Source: Thermoclostridium sp.
Lineage (GTDB): Bacteria; Bacillota; Clostridia; DSM-8532
Direction: 5' to 3'
NCBI GenBank assembly: GCA_017995215.1
Contig: JAGOJH010000018.1
Coordinates: 1-38,777, forward strand
Length of the DNA: 38,777 nucleotides
The translations under genes and the position numbers were made by a program. The notes below the pieces were generated by a model. It was given only the letters and a program-made list of their open reading frames with translations. It did not search any database and had not been told where the DNA came from. This document shows positions 9,186-18,426 of the stretch, piece by piece. Numbering within the stretch: position 1 is the stretch's first letter; every line of letters starts with the position of its first letter.

Positions 9186-10256
9186 TTATAACAAGCTTGA
9201 ATTATATTCTTTTTTTAATGAGCGGACGAGTTCTTTGACGGACACAATCTCCCTGGTTCTATACGCATTTTCACCCGCAAATGCAAAACCGTGATTCATA
9301 TTGCCCCTCTGGGCGTTGATCAGAGCGGTGGCAATGCAATAGGGGCTATTTTTAACATCGCATGTTCGAATGCAATGAAAATGGCAATTCAATGGGTGTT
9401 TTTTCCCTTCCCTGACGGCGTCAATAAATTGGTTTCTTATGGCTCTGCCAGGCATGCCAACCGGGCTGTCAATAATCTCTATATCCTCTTTCTCAGCGCG
9501 GATATAGGTATTTTTAAATTCTTCCGACGCATCACATTCATAAGTGGTTACAAATCGTGTAGCCATTTGCACCCCTGCAGCCCCCATATTGATGAATTTG
9601 CGGATATCCGCCCCGTCATATATTCCACCCGCAGCGATGACCGGTATGACTTTTCCGGATTGCTGCTCCCATGGTTTCATTTCCTGAATCACTGCTGGCA
9701 CCAGTTTTTCAAGGGAAAAATCGCTGTCATCCAATTCCTCCTTTTTAAAACCAAGGTGTCCCCCGGCTTTGGGTCCTTCTACCACAATTGCAGCTGGAAG
9801 ATAGTCATATTTCTCATACCATCTTTTCGTGATAAGACCCGCTGCTCTGGCGGAAGAGATAATGGGAACAAGCTTTGTTTTTTCCTTACCCGATAGAAAT
9901 GCAGGCAGATTCAGTGGCAGCCCAGCCCCGGAAAATATGATATCAATACCTTCTTCTATGGCTGTCTTCACCATATCGGCATAGTTTGACAGGGCCATCA
10001 TGATATTCACACCAAGAATTCCTTTCGTTAATTCCCTGGCTTTCCTGATTTCCTTTTTTAAAGCCCTGATGTTCGCCTCGATGAAGTTTGAAATGAAATC
10101 CTTTTCAGTAATTCCAATGACTGCAGCAGATATCACCCCAACTCCGCCTTCATTGGCGACTGCTGCCGCCAATGATGACAGAGATATACCAACACCCATT
10201 CCTCCTTGAATAATAGGAAGGCTAATGGTTAAATTACCGATCTTCAGCTCTTTCAT
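9186..10256 (-). CDS. Nitronate monooxygenase / FabK-like FMN-dependent TIM-barrel enzyme
   Basis: 356 residues from ATG 10256 with AGAGGA upstream; an 11-codon N-terminal extension is possible but lacks a ribosome site. The protein opens with PIIQGGMGVGISLSSLAAAV, the FMN-binding start of the 2-nitropropane dioxygenase/enoyl-ACP reductase II superfamily. It continues with the barrel strands VVEGPKAGGHLG, VIPVIAAGGIYDG and AAGVQMATRF, the last two forming the phosphate-binding loops. The C-terminus has a three-cysteine segment (HCIRTCD...PYC) followed by FAFAGENAYR, typical of the clostridial COG2070 branch. Possible activities are nitronate oxidation or an enoyl reductase-like reaction. No fatty-acid genes are adjacent, so nitronate monooxygenase is the conservative name. 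Confidence 0.85.
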   Translation of the reverse strand: MKELKIGNLTISLPIIQGGMGVGISLSSLAAAVANEGGVGVISAAVIGITEKDFISNFIEANIRALKKEIRKARELTKGILGVNIMMALSNYADMVKTAIEEGIDIIFSGAGLPLNLPAFLSGKEKTKLVPIISSARAAGLITKRWYEKYDYLPAAIVVEGPKAGGHLGFKKEELDDSDFSLEKLVPAVIQEMKPWEQQSGKVIPVIAAGGIYDGADIRKFINMGAAGVQMATRFVTTYECDASEEFKNTYIRAEKEDIEIIDSPVGMPGRAIRNQFIDAVREGKKHPLNCHFHCIRTCDVKNSPYCIATALINAQRGNMNHGFAFAGENAYRTREIVSVKELVRSLKKEYNSSLL

Positions 10257-10755
10257 CCTGTAATCCTCTTTTCTATATGAATTGAACATATATAATCTTA
10301 AAGTTTTTATAACCCAGTTAATTGTTTCATCTGCGAAAACAGAACCATTAAAATCGATTGGGTAGCGTTGGCTCCAGTATCATGGATTTATGGAAAGAGC
10401 AGTCAACCCATAACCATTGAGTTTCCTGCTCTGAGCAACGCGCCGTTTCAACGAAGCGGGTGAAGAAGACGATCGTGGATAACCATAAGCCTCGTTATAT
10501 TGAACTCGAATGTTGAAAAACAATAACTCTTTTGCAGTTTATCATAGAACCATGGCATTAGCAACTTTCCCGGATGCCATGTTTTGACGACACGCGTTTG
10601 TTGCCGAAAGGGCAAAAATACACTCTGAGACAGGGGGCTTAGGAGCATTTGATAAAAAGAAACCAATACAGAAAAGCATCTGGCTATGCACCTTTTATCT
10701 CTCAGCCTGTAAACCTCTATTCCTGCCTATGTGTTTTGAATTAAGCTTTTTTATC
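10257..10755. other. Non-coding or decayed stretch upstream of the flavoenzyme gene
   Basis: About 500 bases with no convincing gene. A 72-codon minus-strand frame (10448-10666) has no ribosome site and no recognisable motif, and neighbouring frames are interrupted by stops. The first part must contain the promoter and leader of the minus-strand flavoenzyme gene (AT-rich at 10270-10320), but no clear -35/-10 pair is visible. The remainder looks like decayed sequence leading into the SLH scar. Confidence 0.5.
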
Positions 10756-10839
10756 GGAGTAACCGCTTCACGTGCTGAGGTCGCAACTATGATCCAACGG
10801 TTTATCCTGTTGGTGGTAAAGCATCAGGACACCCAATGA
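10756..10839 (+). pseudogene. Fragment of an S-layer-homology (SLH) domain
   Basis: A 27-codon stretch reads GVTASRAEVATMIQRFILLV and ends at TGA. The core TRAE-x-A-x-MI-x-RF is the classic C-terminal half of an SLH motif, here with ASRAEVATMIQRFI. The upstream half of the motif is not preserved, and no start codon or ribosome site precedes it. This is most simply a scar of a deleted or decayed SLH surface-protein gene. The intact SLH gene at the right edge shows the organism carries such proteins. Confidence 0.55.
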
Positions 10840-10886
10840 AGTGACCGGAGAGGTTGCGGAGTATCAGCATGTATTGGGCTGGTGCT

Positions 10887-10915
10887 TTGACAACCATTGA
10901 AATGGAGCTTATTAA
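10887..10915 (+). promoter_or_regulatory. Putative sigma-A promoter for the lipoprotein gene
   Basis: TTGACA (10887-10892), a 17-bp spacer and TATTAA (10910-10915). The -35 is perfect and the -10 matches four of six positions. It would give a leader of about 70 bases before the ATG at 10994. Confidence 0.5.
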
Positions 10916-10993
10916 GGTATAAAATGAAAGTTAATTGCAATCTACCGCTCTAAAACTGACAAAGAAAACGACGAGTATAAAGGAGAAGCTTTG

Positions 10994-11644
10994 ATGAAAA
11001 AAATAATGAGTATGATTGTTTCCATCCTGCTGATAACCACGCTAACAAGTGCTTGCGGAAAAGATAATAAACAGCCGGGAAAAAATCCCCCACCACCTTC
11101 TGCACAAACCCAGGGATCAAATAAGGCAGATGCTTCCGGGCAAAACAATTCCGAGCAGGTTATTCCCTCTGTGCAGGAAACAAAAGAGGATTCCTTAAAG
11201 ACCCCTGTTGATAGTTCGCCTTCACAAAAGGGAGAGGACCGTTATTTGACATATGTTTTGGGAAAATTCATCCATGATGGTCATGAAACTGTATACTTAA
11301 CCGATGAAAGAGACTATGACAACTGGAGTGTGCCTATCCAGGGGGCTGAACCAGGCTCGGCGGATTCAACCGGCAGGCTGCGTTTTATCGGCATTGACTG
11401 GAAGGCTAACGGAACACTTGAACAGGTGAACTTCTCTGATTTTTCACAGCCCAATTCCTACGGGAGCCTTGAAACCCCCGGAAAAGGCGGAGTATTAAAT
11501 GAACTTACCTACGGGTATGATGTAAGCTCACCGCCGACACAGACAATGTGGAACATCGCTGTGAATGGTGAAGAGGTCATTTTAACCAATCTGGAGAACA
11601 ATTACGTTTACTATTTCTATGAGGATCATTTCGATGAGCAATAA
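10994..11644 (+). CDS. Predicted lipoprotein of unknown function
   Basis: 216 residues. ATG at 10994 is favoured over the in-frame TTG at 10991 because AAGGAG lies 7 bases upstream. Residues 1-20 are a lipoprotein signal (KK, then a hydrophobic core), with a TLTSAC lipobox placing the lipidated Cys near residue 21. A low-complexity Pro/Ser/Gln/Lys linker follows to about residue 85, then a small globular domain containing YLTYVLGKFIHDG and WNIAVNGEEVILTNLENNYVYYF. The domain is not recognised. Expected location is the outer face of the cytoplasmic membrane. It is a single-gene unit with no obvious partner. Confidence 0.8.
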   Translation: MKKIMSMIVSILLITTLTSACGKDNKQPGKNPPPPSAQTQGSNKADASGQNNSEQVIPSVQETKEDSLKTPVDSSPSQKGEDRYLTYVLGKFIHDGHETVYLTDERDYDNWSVPIQGAEPGSADSTGRLRFIGIDWKANGTLEQVNFSDFSQPNSYGSLETPGKGGVLNELTYGYDVSSPPTQTMWNIAVNGEEVILTNLENNYVYYFYEDHFDEQ

Positions 11645-11653
11645 CCTCGCGTA

Positions 11654-11676
11654 ACACAAGGGGACGGTTTATTGTC
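11654..11676 (+). repeat. Short REP-like sequence
   Basis: ACACAAGGGGACGGTTTATTGT closely resembles the AGAACCGTCCCCTTGTGT-type ends that, from memory, flank Y1/REP-associated tyrosine transposase genes in many Firmicutes. No transposase gene is present nearby, so this would be a solitary remnant. The recognition is by pattern memory and only one copy is seen here. Confidence 0.35.
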
Positions 11677-11718
11677 TATGATAACCAGACGCATTGCGGC
11701 AATCGGTGTTTTTATCTG

Positions 11719-12081
11719 ATGAGACCACATGGTACAATAGTCGACCATGTCACGATAAAACCTGTCTTTAATAGTATATTGCTTCCAGGGGCAGCGAATA
11801 AAGAAAAAACAGTTGAAAAAATTCCAAACGAGCAGTCATTGCCTTGTCATGATGCTCATATAGCGGTGCAGCTCACGGATACATTATGGCTTGCAGCAGT
11901 AGCAGATGGCATAGGCAGCGCGGCTTGCTCCGAGAAGGGCTCTGCGAAGGCGGTTACAGCCCTGGCGGAATTTTGCTCTGAGGCAATCCAAACATATACC
12001 GATTGGGCAGAACTGCTGAAAGACGGCTTCTGCAAAGCACTTGATGCCGTAGTGGCCATGGCACAAGAGGAGCCCTGGTAA
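11719..12081 (+). pseudogene. Truncated PP2C-family protein phosphatase (N-terminal fragment)
   Basis: A 120-codon frame. From about residue 38 it reads SLPCHDAHIAVQL...LAAVADGIGSAACSEKGSAKA, the N-terminal part of a PP2C-type Ser/Thr phosphatase of the 'xPCQDA...VADGxGSA' kind, with the metal-binding Asp-Gly visible. The frame stops after QEEPW, before the remaining two thirds of the domain and the later metal-binding Asp residues, and no continuation is seen in other frames through 12204. There is no good ribosome site at the ATG. It cannot be an active phosphatase as it stands, so it is best treated as a gene remnant. A full-length gene would be about 230-270 codons. Confidence 0.6.
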
Positions 12082-12204
12082 AATAATGTTCGGAAAAATC
12101 CTCTTCCGAGTTTACCTCATTGCTTCTGTGATACAGTGCTGCAAGAACCCACTCATCTCATGAAGGAAGGCGGAATCCGTCGGCATCAGAGATAACCGCT
12201 ACAG

Positions 12205-13308
12205 CTATGCCTGTACCTTTACACCACACCGGATGCAGAAGGCTGAATCCGGCAGCATTTTGGTTCCGCAGTTTTTACAAAAAGCCGGCTTTTTCCCTGC
12301 AGTCACGCGTCCGCCGAGGATGTCCCTCAATTTATCTTCGAGCCCGGATAGGCTTAAGGCGGAGTGAATCACTTCAACATCGCCATTCGCCGTTGAAACG
12401 CAGAAGAAATGGTTTGCTTCATCGGTGGGCGCCAGGTAATATCGTCCAATACACTCTACCTCCTGGCGGGCATTCAGTGCAGTGATCTCAAAACCAACCG
12501 CCTGCTTTGAGAAAAGCGTAAACTCCAGCCCCATATATTTGGCCGATGAGCCGAAAAGATAGATAGGTTTATTCTCAATCGGGCATGTAGACCTTGTTAT
12601 AAACTTCAGGTCCTCGGCCTTTTGGAGATCAGACAGCTCGAAGGTCAGAATGCTTTCGCCAAGCCCGGGGACAAGCATGAAGAATGAAGGCACGAGCCAG
12701 CGTACATCACCACTTTTCAGTCCCTGTTCAAGAACAGCGATAAATTCATCCTCATAAATCGCTTCCGGCAGCTCCGTTGACAATGCAAGCATTCCGCTCA
12801 GGTATGCTCTCCGATAGCAATCGATCAGATTGAAAAGGAAGGCAGTGGTTCGCAGCGGCAGGGCGGGGCTTAACAGATTGACCGGTAACATTGTCACCAT
12901 TGAAGCAAATTCGGTCGTAAAAAATGCAAGATATTGATCAAGGTGCTCAAACAAAAACGCGCTGACCGTGTCATGATCGTTTTTCAAATAAACGATTTTT
13001 TCTTTGTCCTGTGTTTTTTTAATATAAACAGATGCGTATTCTGTCGGAACATTGAGACCGCCGCGGCGAAGCAGAATTTTCGACGACGGCTGGGCAAGAA
13101 CTTCAACCATTTGCTTGAATTCGATATCCTGCACAAGTTTCATAGCTTCGGCAGAGGGTTTGGACACTTCCCCGGGCTGTTCCCTAAAAGGTGACAACGG
13201 GTTAAAACTATCACCATGGATCTCTTTGGCAATCGTAAAGAGATCTCCCCCGTCGATATGAAAAACCGGGGTTTTTTCCAGAGAAAAATCTTTGTTCGAC
13301 ATACTCAT
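12205..13308 (-). CDS. Zinc-ribbon-terminated cytosolic protein of unknown function
   Basis: 367 residues from ATG 13308, preceded by AAGGTG at 5 bases; a second Met two codons on is an alternative. No signal peptide or membrane helix is evident, so it is probably cytosolic. The first 330 residues are a mixed fold I do not recognise, with a helical hydrophobic middle (VTMLPVNLLSPALPLRTTAFLF). The last 25 residues form a zinc ribbon: FCKNCGTKMLPDSAFCIRCG, a CxxCG...CxxCG pair. It follows the 1497-residue gene by 15 bases and is the last gene of that operon. A role as the cytosolic partner or regulator of the exported protein is inferred from position only. Confidence 0.75.
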   Translation of the reverse strand: MSMSNKDFSLEKTPVFHIDGGDLFTIAKEIHGDSFNPLSPFREQPGEVSKPSAEAMKLVQDIEFKQMVEVLAQPSSKILLRRGGLNVPTEYASVYIKKTQDKEKIVYLKNDHDTVSAFLFEHLDQYLAFFTTEFASMVTMLPVNLLSPALPLRTTAFLFNLIDCYRRAYLSGMLALSTELPEAIYEDEFIAVLEQGLKSGDVRWLVPSFFMLVPGLGESILTFELSDLQKAEDLKFITRSTCPIENKPIYLFGSSAKYMGLEFTLFSKQAVGFEITALNARQEVECIGRYYLAPTDEANHFFCVSTANGDVEVIHSALSLSGLEDKLRDILGGRVTAGKKPAFCKNCGTKMLPDSAFCIRCGVKVQA

Positions 13309-13323
13309 AAAAACACCTTCTTT

Positions 13324-16300
13324 TTAATGATCGTTCATAAACGATCGAATGATGCCGGACGAAATCTTTTGAACCATTTTATTGCTCGCACTTCCCGGCT
13401 TGGCCTGACCCAATTTCTGCAGCCCTTCGATCCGTCCGGAAAGCTTGTTTGCCAAGTCTCCGGGGCCGTCAAACCCAAGTTTTTGCAGTTCCATCGTCCT
13501 GGCTCCCGGCGAAAGGTTTCTGTTTGAGACAACCTCTAAGGCTTTCTGCATTTTTTCGGGAACCCCTTGAACGTTATAACCCAGTTTTTGATAAGCATTG
13601 CTCAGGTCATCGGTAAGCTTGCCCATTTTGCTGAGTTGCTCATAAGCTTCTGTCTGGTTGGCTATGCCGCCCTTATTGAAGCAGTTTGTGATCTTATACT
13701 GCTCCATCTTCGCCAGTCCGCCAGGATCCGCCAATGATGCGGATGGATCGCCTGTCTTAAGCTTTGCTACATTGCTGATGTGATCAGCATTCTTCGCTGA
13801 ATTGAAATCAACTGCCGCTTCAGCTGAATGAACATCGGTGACTTCCTGATAATGCTTTTTGGCGAAGGCCTCCAGCTGCTGCTCCCTGGTTGCCTGCTCC
13901 CAACCAATGGTTCTGGTTTTTCCGCTGGCATCCGTCACAGTGATCCCTTCCGGCATTTCCGAGCTGGCCTTTGCTACGTCGAATTTTCCATCCTTCATCA
14001 TCCCGGCAGCTTCTGCGAACTTCTCATTGTAGATGGGGGAAACCCTGCCCGCCGGTATTTCTCTTGTGATTGTCCGGCCATTTACGTCGGTGATGGTCAT
14101 TTTACCGGTAAGGTCATTATCGGCATTGATCGGAGAACTCTTCGTACCGGGCGTTCTGATGCTTTCAACCTCTACCTTTACTTTGGCGTCGGGTCCGAAT
14201 TCCTTGAGGATATCGTCCATCAAATCCTTCTCGAGGTGTTTTGAAGTATTGTCTTTGGCTGGGTTGTATAGATTTTTGTCCAGTGCATCCTTGTATGCGT
14301 TTTGCACCTTAGGGCTCATATTCTTTAATTCGCGGGACACGGAAGGATCCCGAAGCACCTGTCTGATATCATCAGGGCTTAAAGCCTTGGTGACATCCTC
14401 CGGGGTTAGCGGTCTGTTTGGCGCGGCATTTTGAATCTTGCTCTGAATTACATTGGCCTGATTCTTAACATCAGTTTTGTACTTCGCATAATCACAGAAG
14501 TCCGGTGCATTTCTGCCCACACCCAGGTCTGCCGAACCAAGCATGCTTTTACCGGCGGAAGGCGATGTTCCAAAGAGCAATTTTTTCGAACCGGATTCTC
14601 CCAAATATTTGCTGTAAACCTTGCTGACAGGCGTGTTGCCAAGATCCGTTGCTTTCTTCACAAAATCGGGGTTCAGGGATAGACCGGTTTTCTTCAAGGC
14701 TTTTGCGGCATATTCACCGCCGAGCTCACCCAAAGCATATTTACCTATCGCTTTCAACGTTGCCCTTGTTCCGGACTCTCCGTTGTCGATGCTTTCCTTG
14801 ATATCCATTAATGCTTCAGCCGGAGATAAGACATACTCGCTTGCGCCTCCGGTCAGCACAGCAATCATCGTGCGTCCTGCCATTCCCGCCCAGGTTCGTC
14901 CGGTCACAACATCCTTCATGCCTTCGGTGATCGTTTGTGCTGCGGCTTTTGTATAAGACATTTCGCGATCGATTAGTTTCCTGCCGGCCTCTTCGCTCAT
15001 CGTTCTGCCGATATTCCTTCCGGTCACGACCTTCGCTATCCGCACAGCTTTTTCTCTTAGTTCATCCGCTGACAGGTTCATATCGGAAATACAGCCGATG
15101 AGTTTCTCAATATTGGCCTGAACATCTCCGACGCCTTTCGCCGGAGGCGTAATCCCGTAAGATTCATTTCGAATTTTCTGCAGCTGGCCAAGAAGAGCGG
15201 CACGTTGTTTATTCTCATTCACGAGAGCATCCATTGCTTTGTCAAATGCGGTATCCCGGGCTTCCTGCCTGTGGCGTTCAGTCAGGATGAATTCGCTGTC
15301 TTTTTTCATAGCCGGTAAAACATCCTGTTCATAACGGTTCATGTTGAATTCACTGCCGGTTTCACTATTACGCCAGGTGTCTGCATCTGAATCATAGAAG
15401 ATCTCCTGCGTCCTCCCGGTTTGATCGACTTGCACGGTCATCTTCCTTGCAGCAGCATATTTTTCTGCGACTTCCAGAACGCTGATTTTTTCGTTGACAT
15501 AATCGATACAGTCTTTATATTGCTGATGAAGTTCCTGAGAACGCGGATCATCAGGATCAGCTGATTTAACAGAGGTTTCAAGGTTCTTCATATATTCGTC
15601 ACGCTCAGCCTCGAGTTTTTCTCTTTCACTGCCAAACACCTTATCCATCGGATAGCTTTCAGCAGCGATACCTGCGCTAACTGAATCCTCCTGTCGGGAA
15701 TCCTCACCCACACTGATTTCATCACCTTCGCTGCCGATGGCCTGTTCACTTTGGCAGGTGCTGTCTTCATTACCTTCAGAGCTGATGTTTTCCTGATTTT
15801 CATTACCATACTCGCTTAGTCCTGCTTCATTGGACGGTGGTACGTAGTCTTGTCCGCCCGGTTTTTCGTTATCCCCGATGGAATAGGGATCAGCATCGGG
15901 TTCGTCACTGTTGGCCAGCGCGTCGCCCAACATAGCCCAGGCTTTGGCTTCCTTCTCATCATACAGGCCTTTCCCAAGGGACTGATTGGCATCAGCCATC
16001 GCCTGCTCGCCAATGGATAATTTGAGCTTTGCATTTTCTTTTGGCTTGAGCAGGGCTTGCAGAACATGAACCACCAGAGCGCCAAGAGGCGGGAAGAGTG
16101 CCCCGGCCGCAGCCTCGGCTGGGCTGTCCGGACCCGGAATATTGCCGGCGGAAGGCATCTTTGCTCCTAAAGCGGTCATGACAAACGCGGGGAGTTCTTT
16201 GCCGAGCATGCTTCCTCCTCCCGCTACCCGATAGGTATTGAAATCCGCACCTTTATCTTTTGATGCCGCGCGATTATATGTTGCATTGCCCTCAATGATC

Positions 16301-17817
16301 ATTTTGGGCTGAAGGCCGGATGGGTTCTCGAGGGTAATGAGCACTGAAATCCCGATTTGAGCTTTATAGGGAACGCTCGTGTTCAGATTGAAATTGAAAT
16401 TCGCCTTAAGACTGCTCTCCTGCCGTTCGGAAACTTCGCAGACCTGCGAAAACGGCATACCTTCATATTGCCCGATCACCTCGATGGTTTCCCCTTTATC
16501 GAGGACGGATAATTCAAAGGCTTTCAGACTGAAGCTGCTGCTGTTTTCATTGCTTGGGCCCATCAGCGTGCTGGTCTTATAAACATCAATGTCGGTACGG
16601 TACCTTCCGGTAAAATCAAATGGTTTTGCAGCTACCGGCGCAGTGGTGACATAAAAATCCGGTACTCCCTGGTCGTCATAGGTTATAACAGACATATCCG
16701 AGCAGGTCAGGGTATAGCTGCCGGCCGCAAGAGCAATACCCGGGCTTATAATCCACATCCCGTTGGGAGCCTCTCCCAGTATTCCCCCGTAAGCCTGATA
16801 TGTGCTTATGGTCTGACCGTTTTGATCGGCGATTGTAACAGTGCCCGGTTGTGCACCATTCCCTTGATTATAGGTATTAAACGCGATTTCATCGATTTGA
16901 GCCTCGTGCTCTAATACAAAATCGGCAGGCAGTTGCTTTTCAGGGCTTATCGCTTGCGCAGCACTGTATGAATCAGGGTTATCACGCGCCTCGTACAAGG
17001 CATTGCTGCCTGTCACCGATATGGCGATATCCTGATTTTTGTTTGGAGCATCGTTTTCTTCGGCAGCCGGTTCCGGATTGTTCGCCTGTTCCCATTCCAA
17101 AAGCTTGGTTTTATAGCTTTGCCAGGCCTTGTAGCTGATCCCTTTTATCAGGACCGCCCCTGTATAATCCGTCGAATTATTGCGCACTATCCTTCTGTCA
17201 TCATTGGTAAACAGCGTGTAGCTGCCCGGCGGCAGAACAATTTCCTGGCTTGCATTGTAAATCTGATCGATATAGGTTTCTTCAGCGGCTATGCCGGAAG
17301 CTGCCTCCTCATCAACGGAGATCAGTATGTCTTCATCTGCCGCTTCGTTTTGTATCATACCCGCCTTGCCATGGTAGGCAAGGGGTATGGCCTGATAAGG
17401 ACCGTAAATATTCCCTTTGCCATCCTTTAGGGTAAAGCTGACAATTTTCAGTTCCGGGTTGACGGCCGGATATGTAAAGGGAATGTACAGCCCCCGGAAC
17501 AAGCTCTTCTCCTTCAGTTTAAAGCTTACCAGGCTTTTAGTGCCCGCGTCGCTGGTGCCGGGAGCATCTTCCGTGACAAGCAGGTCTTCAATCTCTCTGC
17601 TGCCGCGGTAGCTGACGATTAAGCTCGTTTTATCAACCTGCTCAACATATTCGGTATTCCAGGCGCCTTTGATATATAATACCTTTTCATAGGGTTCTTC
17701 CGGGGGAGGTGCTTTCTGCTCATCGGCAAAGACAGCGGTCGGAAACAATGCAAATACCCCTGTAAATAAAAGAAACAGCTTGGCCAAAAATCTAGCGGCA
17801 GTTCTATTACCCCTCAT
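13324..17817 (-). CDS. Large exported multidomain protein of unknown function, toxin-like layout
   Basis: 1497 residues. ATG at 17817 is preferred over GTG 17823 because GGGAGG is 9 bases from the ATG but too close to the GTG. A signal peptide spans residues 1-32 (basic start, then a hydrophobic core, cut after AVFA). About 35-530 is beta-rich, and about 531-590 includes hydrophobic stretches (ELPAFVMTALGAKMP, LGALVVHVLQALLKP). About 666-709 is very acidic and Ser-rich. A charged helical, probably coiled-coil, region follows (about 725-900), then a Gly/Ala segment (about 970-1030), then a Lys/Asp-rich C-terminal 370 residues. The layout (export signal, long stalk, variable charged tail) recalls polymorphic toxins, but no catalytic motif is visible. 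No convincing match to a known family; surface or envelope function is inferred. Confidence 0.8.
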   Translation of the reverse strand: MRGNRTAARFLAKLFLLFTGVFALFPTAVFADEQKAPPPEEPYEKVLYIKGAWNTEYVEQVDKTSLIVSYRGSREIEDLLVTEDAPGTSDAGTKSLVSFKLKEKSLFRGLYIPFTYPAVNPELKIVSFTLKDGKGNIYGPYQAIPLAYHGKAGMIQNEAADEDILISVDEEAASGIAAEETYIDQIYNASQEIVLPPGSYTLFTNDDRRIVRNNSTDYTGAVLIKGISYKAWQSYKTKLLEWEQANNPEPAAEENDAPNKNQDIAISVTGSNALYEARDNPDSYSAAQAISPEKQLPADFVLEHEAQIDEIAFNTYNQGNGAQPGTVTIADQNGQTISTYQAYGGILGEAPNGMWIISPGIALAAGSYTLTCSDMSVITYDDQGVPDFYVTTAPVAAKPFDFTGRYRTDIDVYKTSTLMGPSNENSSSFSLKAFELSVLDKGETIEVIGQYEGMPFSQVCEVSERQESSLKANFNFNLNTSVPYKAQIGISVLITLENPSGLQPKMIIEGNATYNRAASKDKGADFNTYRVAGGGSMLGKELPAFVMTALGAKMPSAGNIPGPDSPAEAAAGALFPPLGALVVHVLQALLKPKENAKLKLSIGEQAMADANQSLGKGLYDEKEAKAWAMLGDALANSDEPDADPYSIGDNEKPGGQDYVPPSNEAGLSEYGNENQENISSEGNEDSTCQSEQAIGSEGDEISVGEDSRQEDSVSAGIAAESYPMDKVFGSEREKLEAERDEYMKNLETSVKSADPDDPRSQELHQQYKDCIDYVNEKISVLEVAEKYAAARKMTVQVDQTGRTQEIFYDSDADTWRNSETGSEFNMNRYEQDVLPAMKKDSEFILTERHRQEARDTAFDKAMDALVNENKQRAALLGQLQKIRNESYGITPPAKGVGDVQANIEKLIGCISDMNLSADELREKAVRIAKVVTGRNIGRTMSEEAGRKLIDREMSYTKAAAQTITEGMKDVVTGRTWAGMAGRTMIAVLTGGASEYVLSPAEALMDIKESIDNGESGTRATLKAIGKYALGELGGEYAAKALKKTGLSLNPDFVKKATDLGNTPVSKVYSKYLGESGSKKLLFGTSPSAGKSMLGSADLGVGRNAPDFCDYAKYKTDVKNQANVIQSKIQNAAPNRPLTPEDVTKALSPDDIRQVLRDPSVSRELKNMSPKVQNAYKDALDKNLYNPAKDNTSKHLEKDLMDDILKEFGPDAKVKVEVESIRTPGTKSSPINADNDLTGKMTITDVNGRTITREIPAGRVSPIYNEKFAEAAGMMKDGKFDVAKASSEMPEGITVTDASGKTRTIGWEQATREQQLEAFAKKHYQEVTDVHSAEAAVDFNSAKNADHISNVAKLKTGDPSASLADPGGLAKMEQYKITNCFNKGGIANQTEAYEQLSKMGKLTDDLSNAYQKLGYNVQGVPEKMQKALEVVSNRNLSPGARTMELQKLGFDGPGDLANKLSGRIEGLQKLGQAKPGSASNKMVQKISSGIIRSFMNDH

Positions 17818-17831
17818 GCTCACACCTCCCT

Positions 17832-18413
17832 TTATTGAAGAATACTATCCTTCAAAGATATTATCAGCTTTATCCCGCCCTCCAGATAAGGGGGAAACTT
17901 ACTTAAAAAATTTACAGAAAATATCCAGACCGAGACAAACAGAGAGGATAGTATTGAAGTCAGTATGGTATTTTTCATGGAGGATTTTCCTATCAGCCTG
18001 CCGATTTCCATCGCCGCACAGGCACCTGCCGTCATGAGTGCCGCCGATACAAAGCCGCCGGTCATCGTCCAGTCCATAACGAAGGCGGCCAGTAAAGCCA
18101 TCACGGCAAATGGAAACATAAAAGTCATCCCCTTTTCAACCGCATGGGAAATCACTTTTTTGCCATACTTCATCTTCAGATCCCGGTTGATTAATCCTAA
18201 AATGCCGGAAAGAAACATTTTACAGAGCATCCCGAAAATGAGCCCAATAACGATACCATAAACAAGGTTTGTTATGTTAAATGGATCAGCTGGATTTATA
18301 AATGCCGTAACTCCAAAAATTATAAAGCATAATCTGCGTACGAGAGAGCGCATAAAACTGCCGTTCCCGTATTCCGGGCCTGTCTCAATCCCCTCACTGA
18401 TTCTTTTTCCCAT
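17832..18413 (-). CDS. Multi-pass membrane protein of unknown function
   Basis: 193 residues from ATG 18413, with AAGGGGGA at good spacing; an 18-codon longer frame lacks a ribosome site. About five hydrophobic segments (roughly 28-42, 48-72, 97-115, 118-138, 150-170), with a short basic loop containing INRDLKMKYGKKV. It lies 13 bases after the Yip1-like gene and 14 bases before the 1497-residue gene, so it is certainly in the same operon. No family recognised; a membrane partner of the exported protein is plausible by position. Confidence 0.7.
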   Translation of the reverse strand: MGKRISEGIETGPEYGNGSFMRSLVRRLCFIIFGVTAFINPADPFNITNLVYGIVIGLIFGMLCKMFLSGILGLINRDLKMKYGKKVISHAVEKGMTFMFPFAVMALLAAFVMDWTMTGGFVSAALMTAGACAAMEIGRLIGKSSMKNTILTSILSSLFVSVWIFSVNFLSKFPPYLEGGIKLIISLKDSILQ

Positions 18414-18426
18414 CTGTGCATCCCCC

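Noticed and set aside
10448-10666. 72-codon minus-strand frame
   Set aside because: No ribosome site, no recognisable motif and no supporting context; treated as chance in decayed sequence.
13324-17817. Naming the 1497-residue protein a toxin
   Set aside because: Only the layout is suggestive. No nuclease, deaminase, ADP-ribosyltransferase or peptidase motif was found in its C-terminal part and the downstream gene is not a recognised immunity family, so it stays of unknown function.
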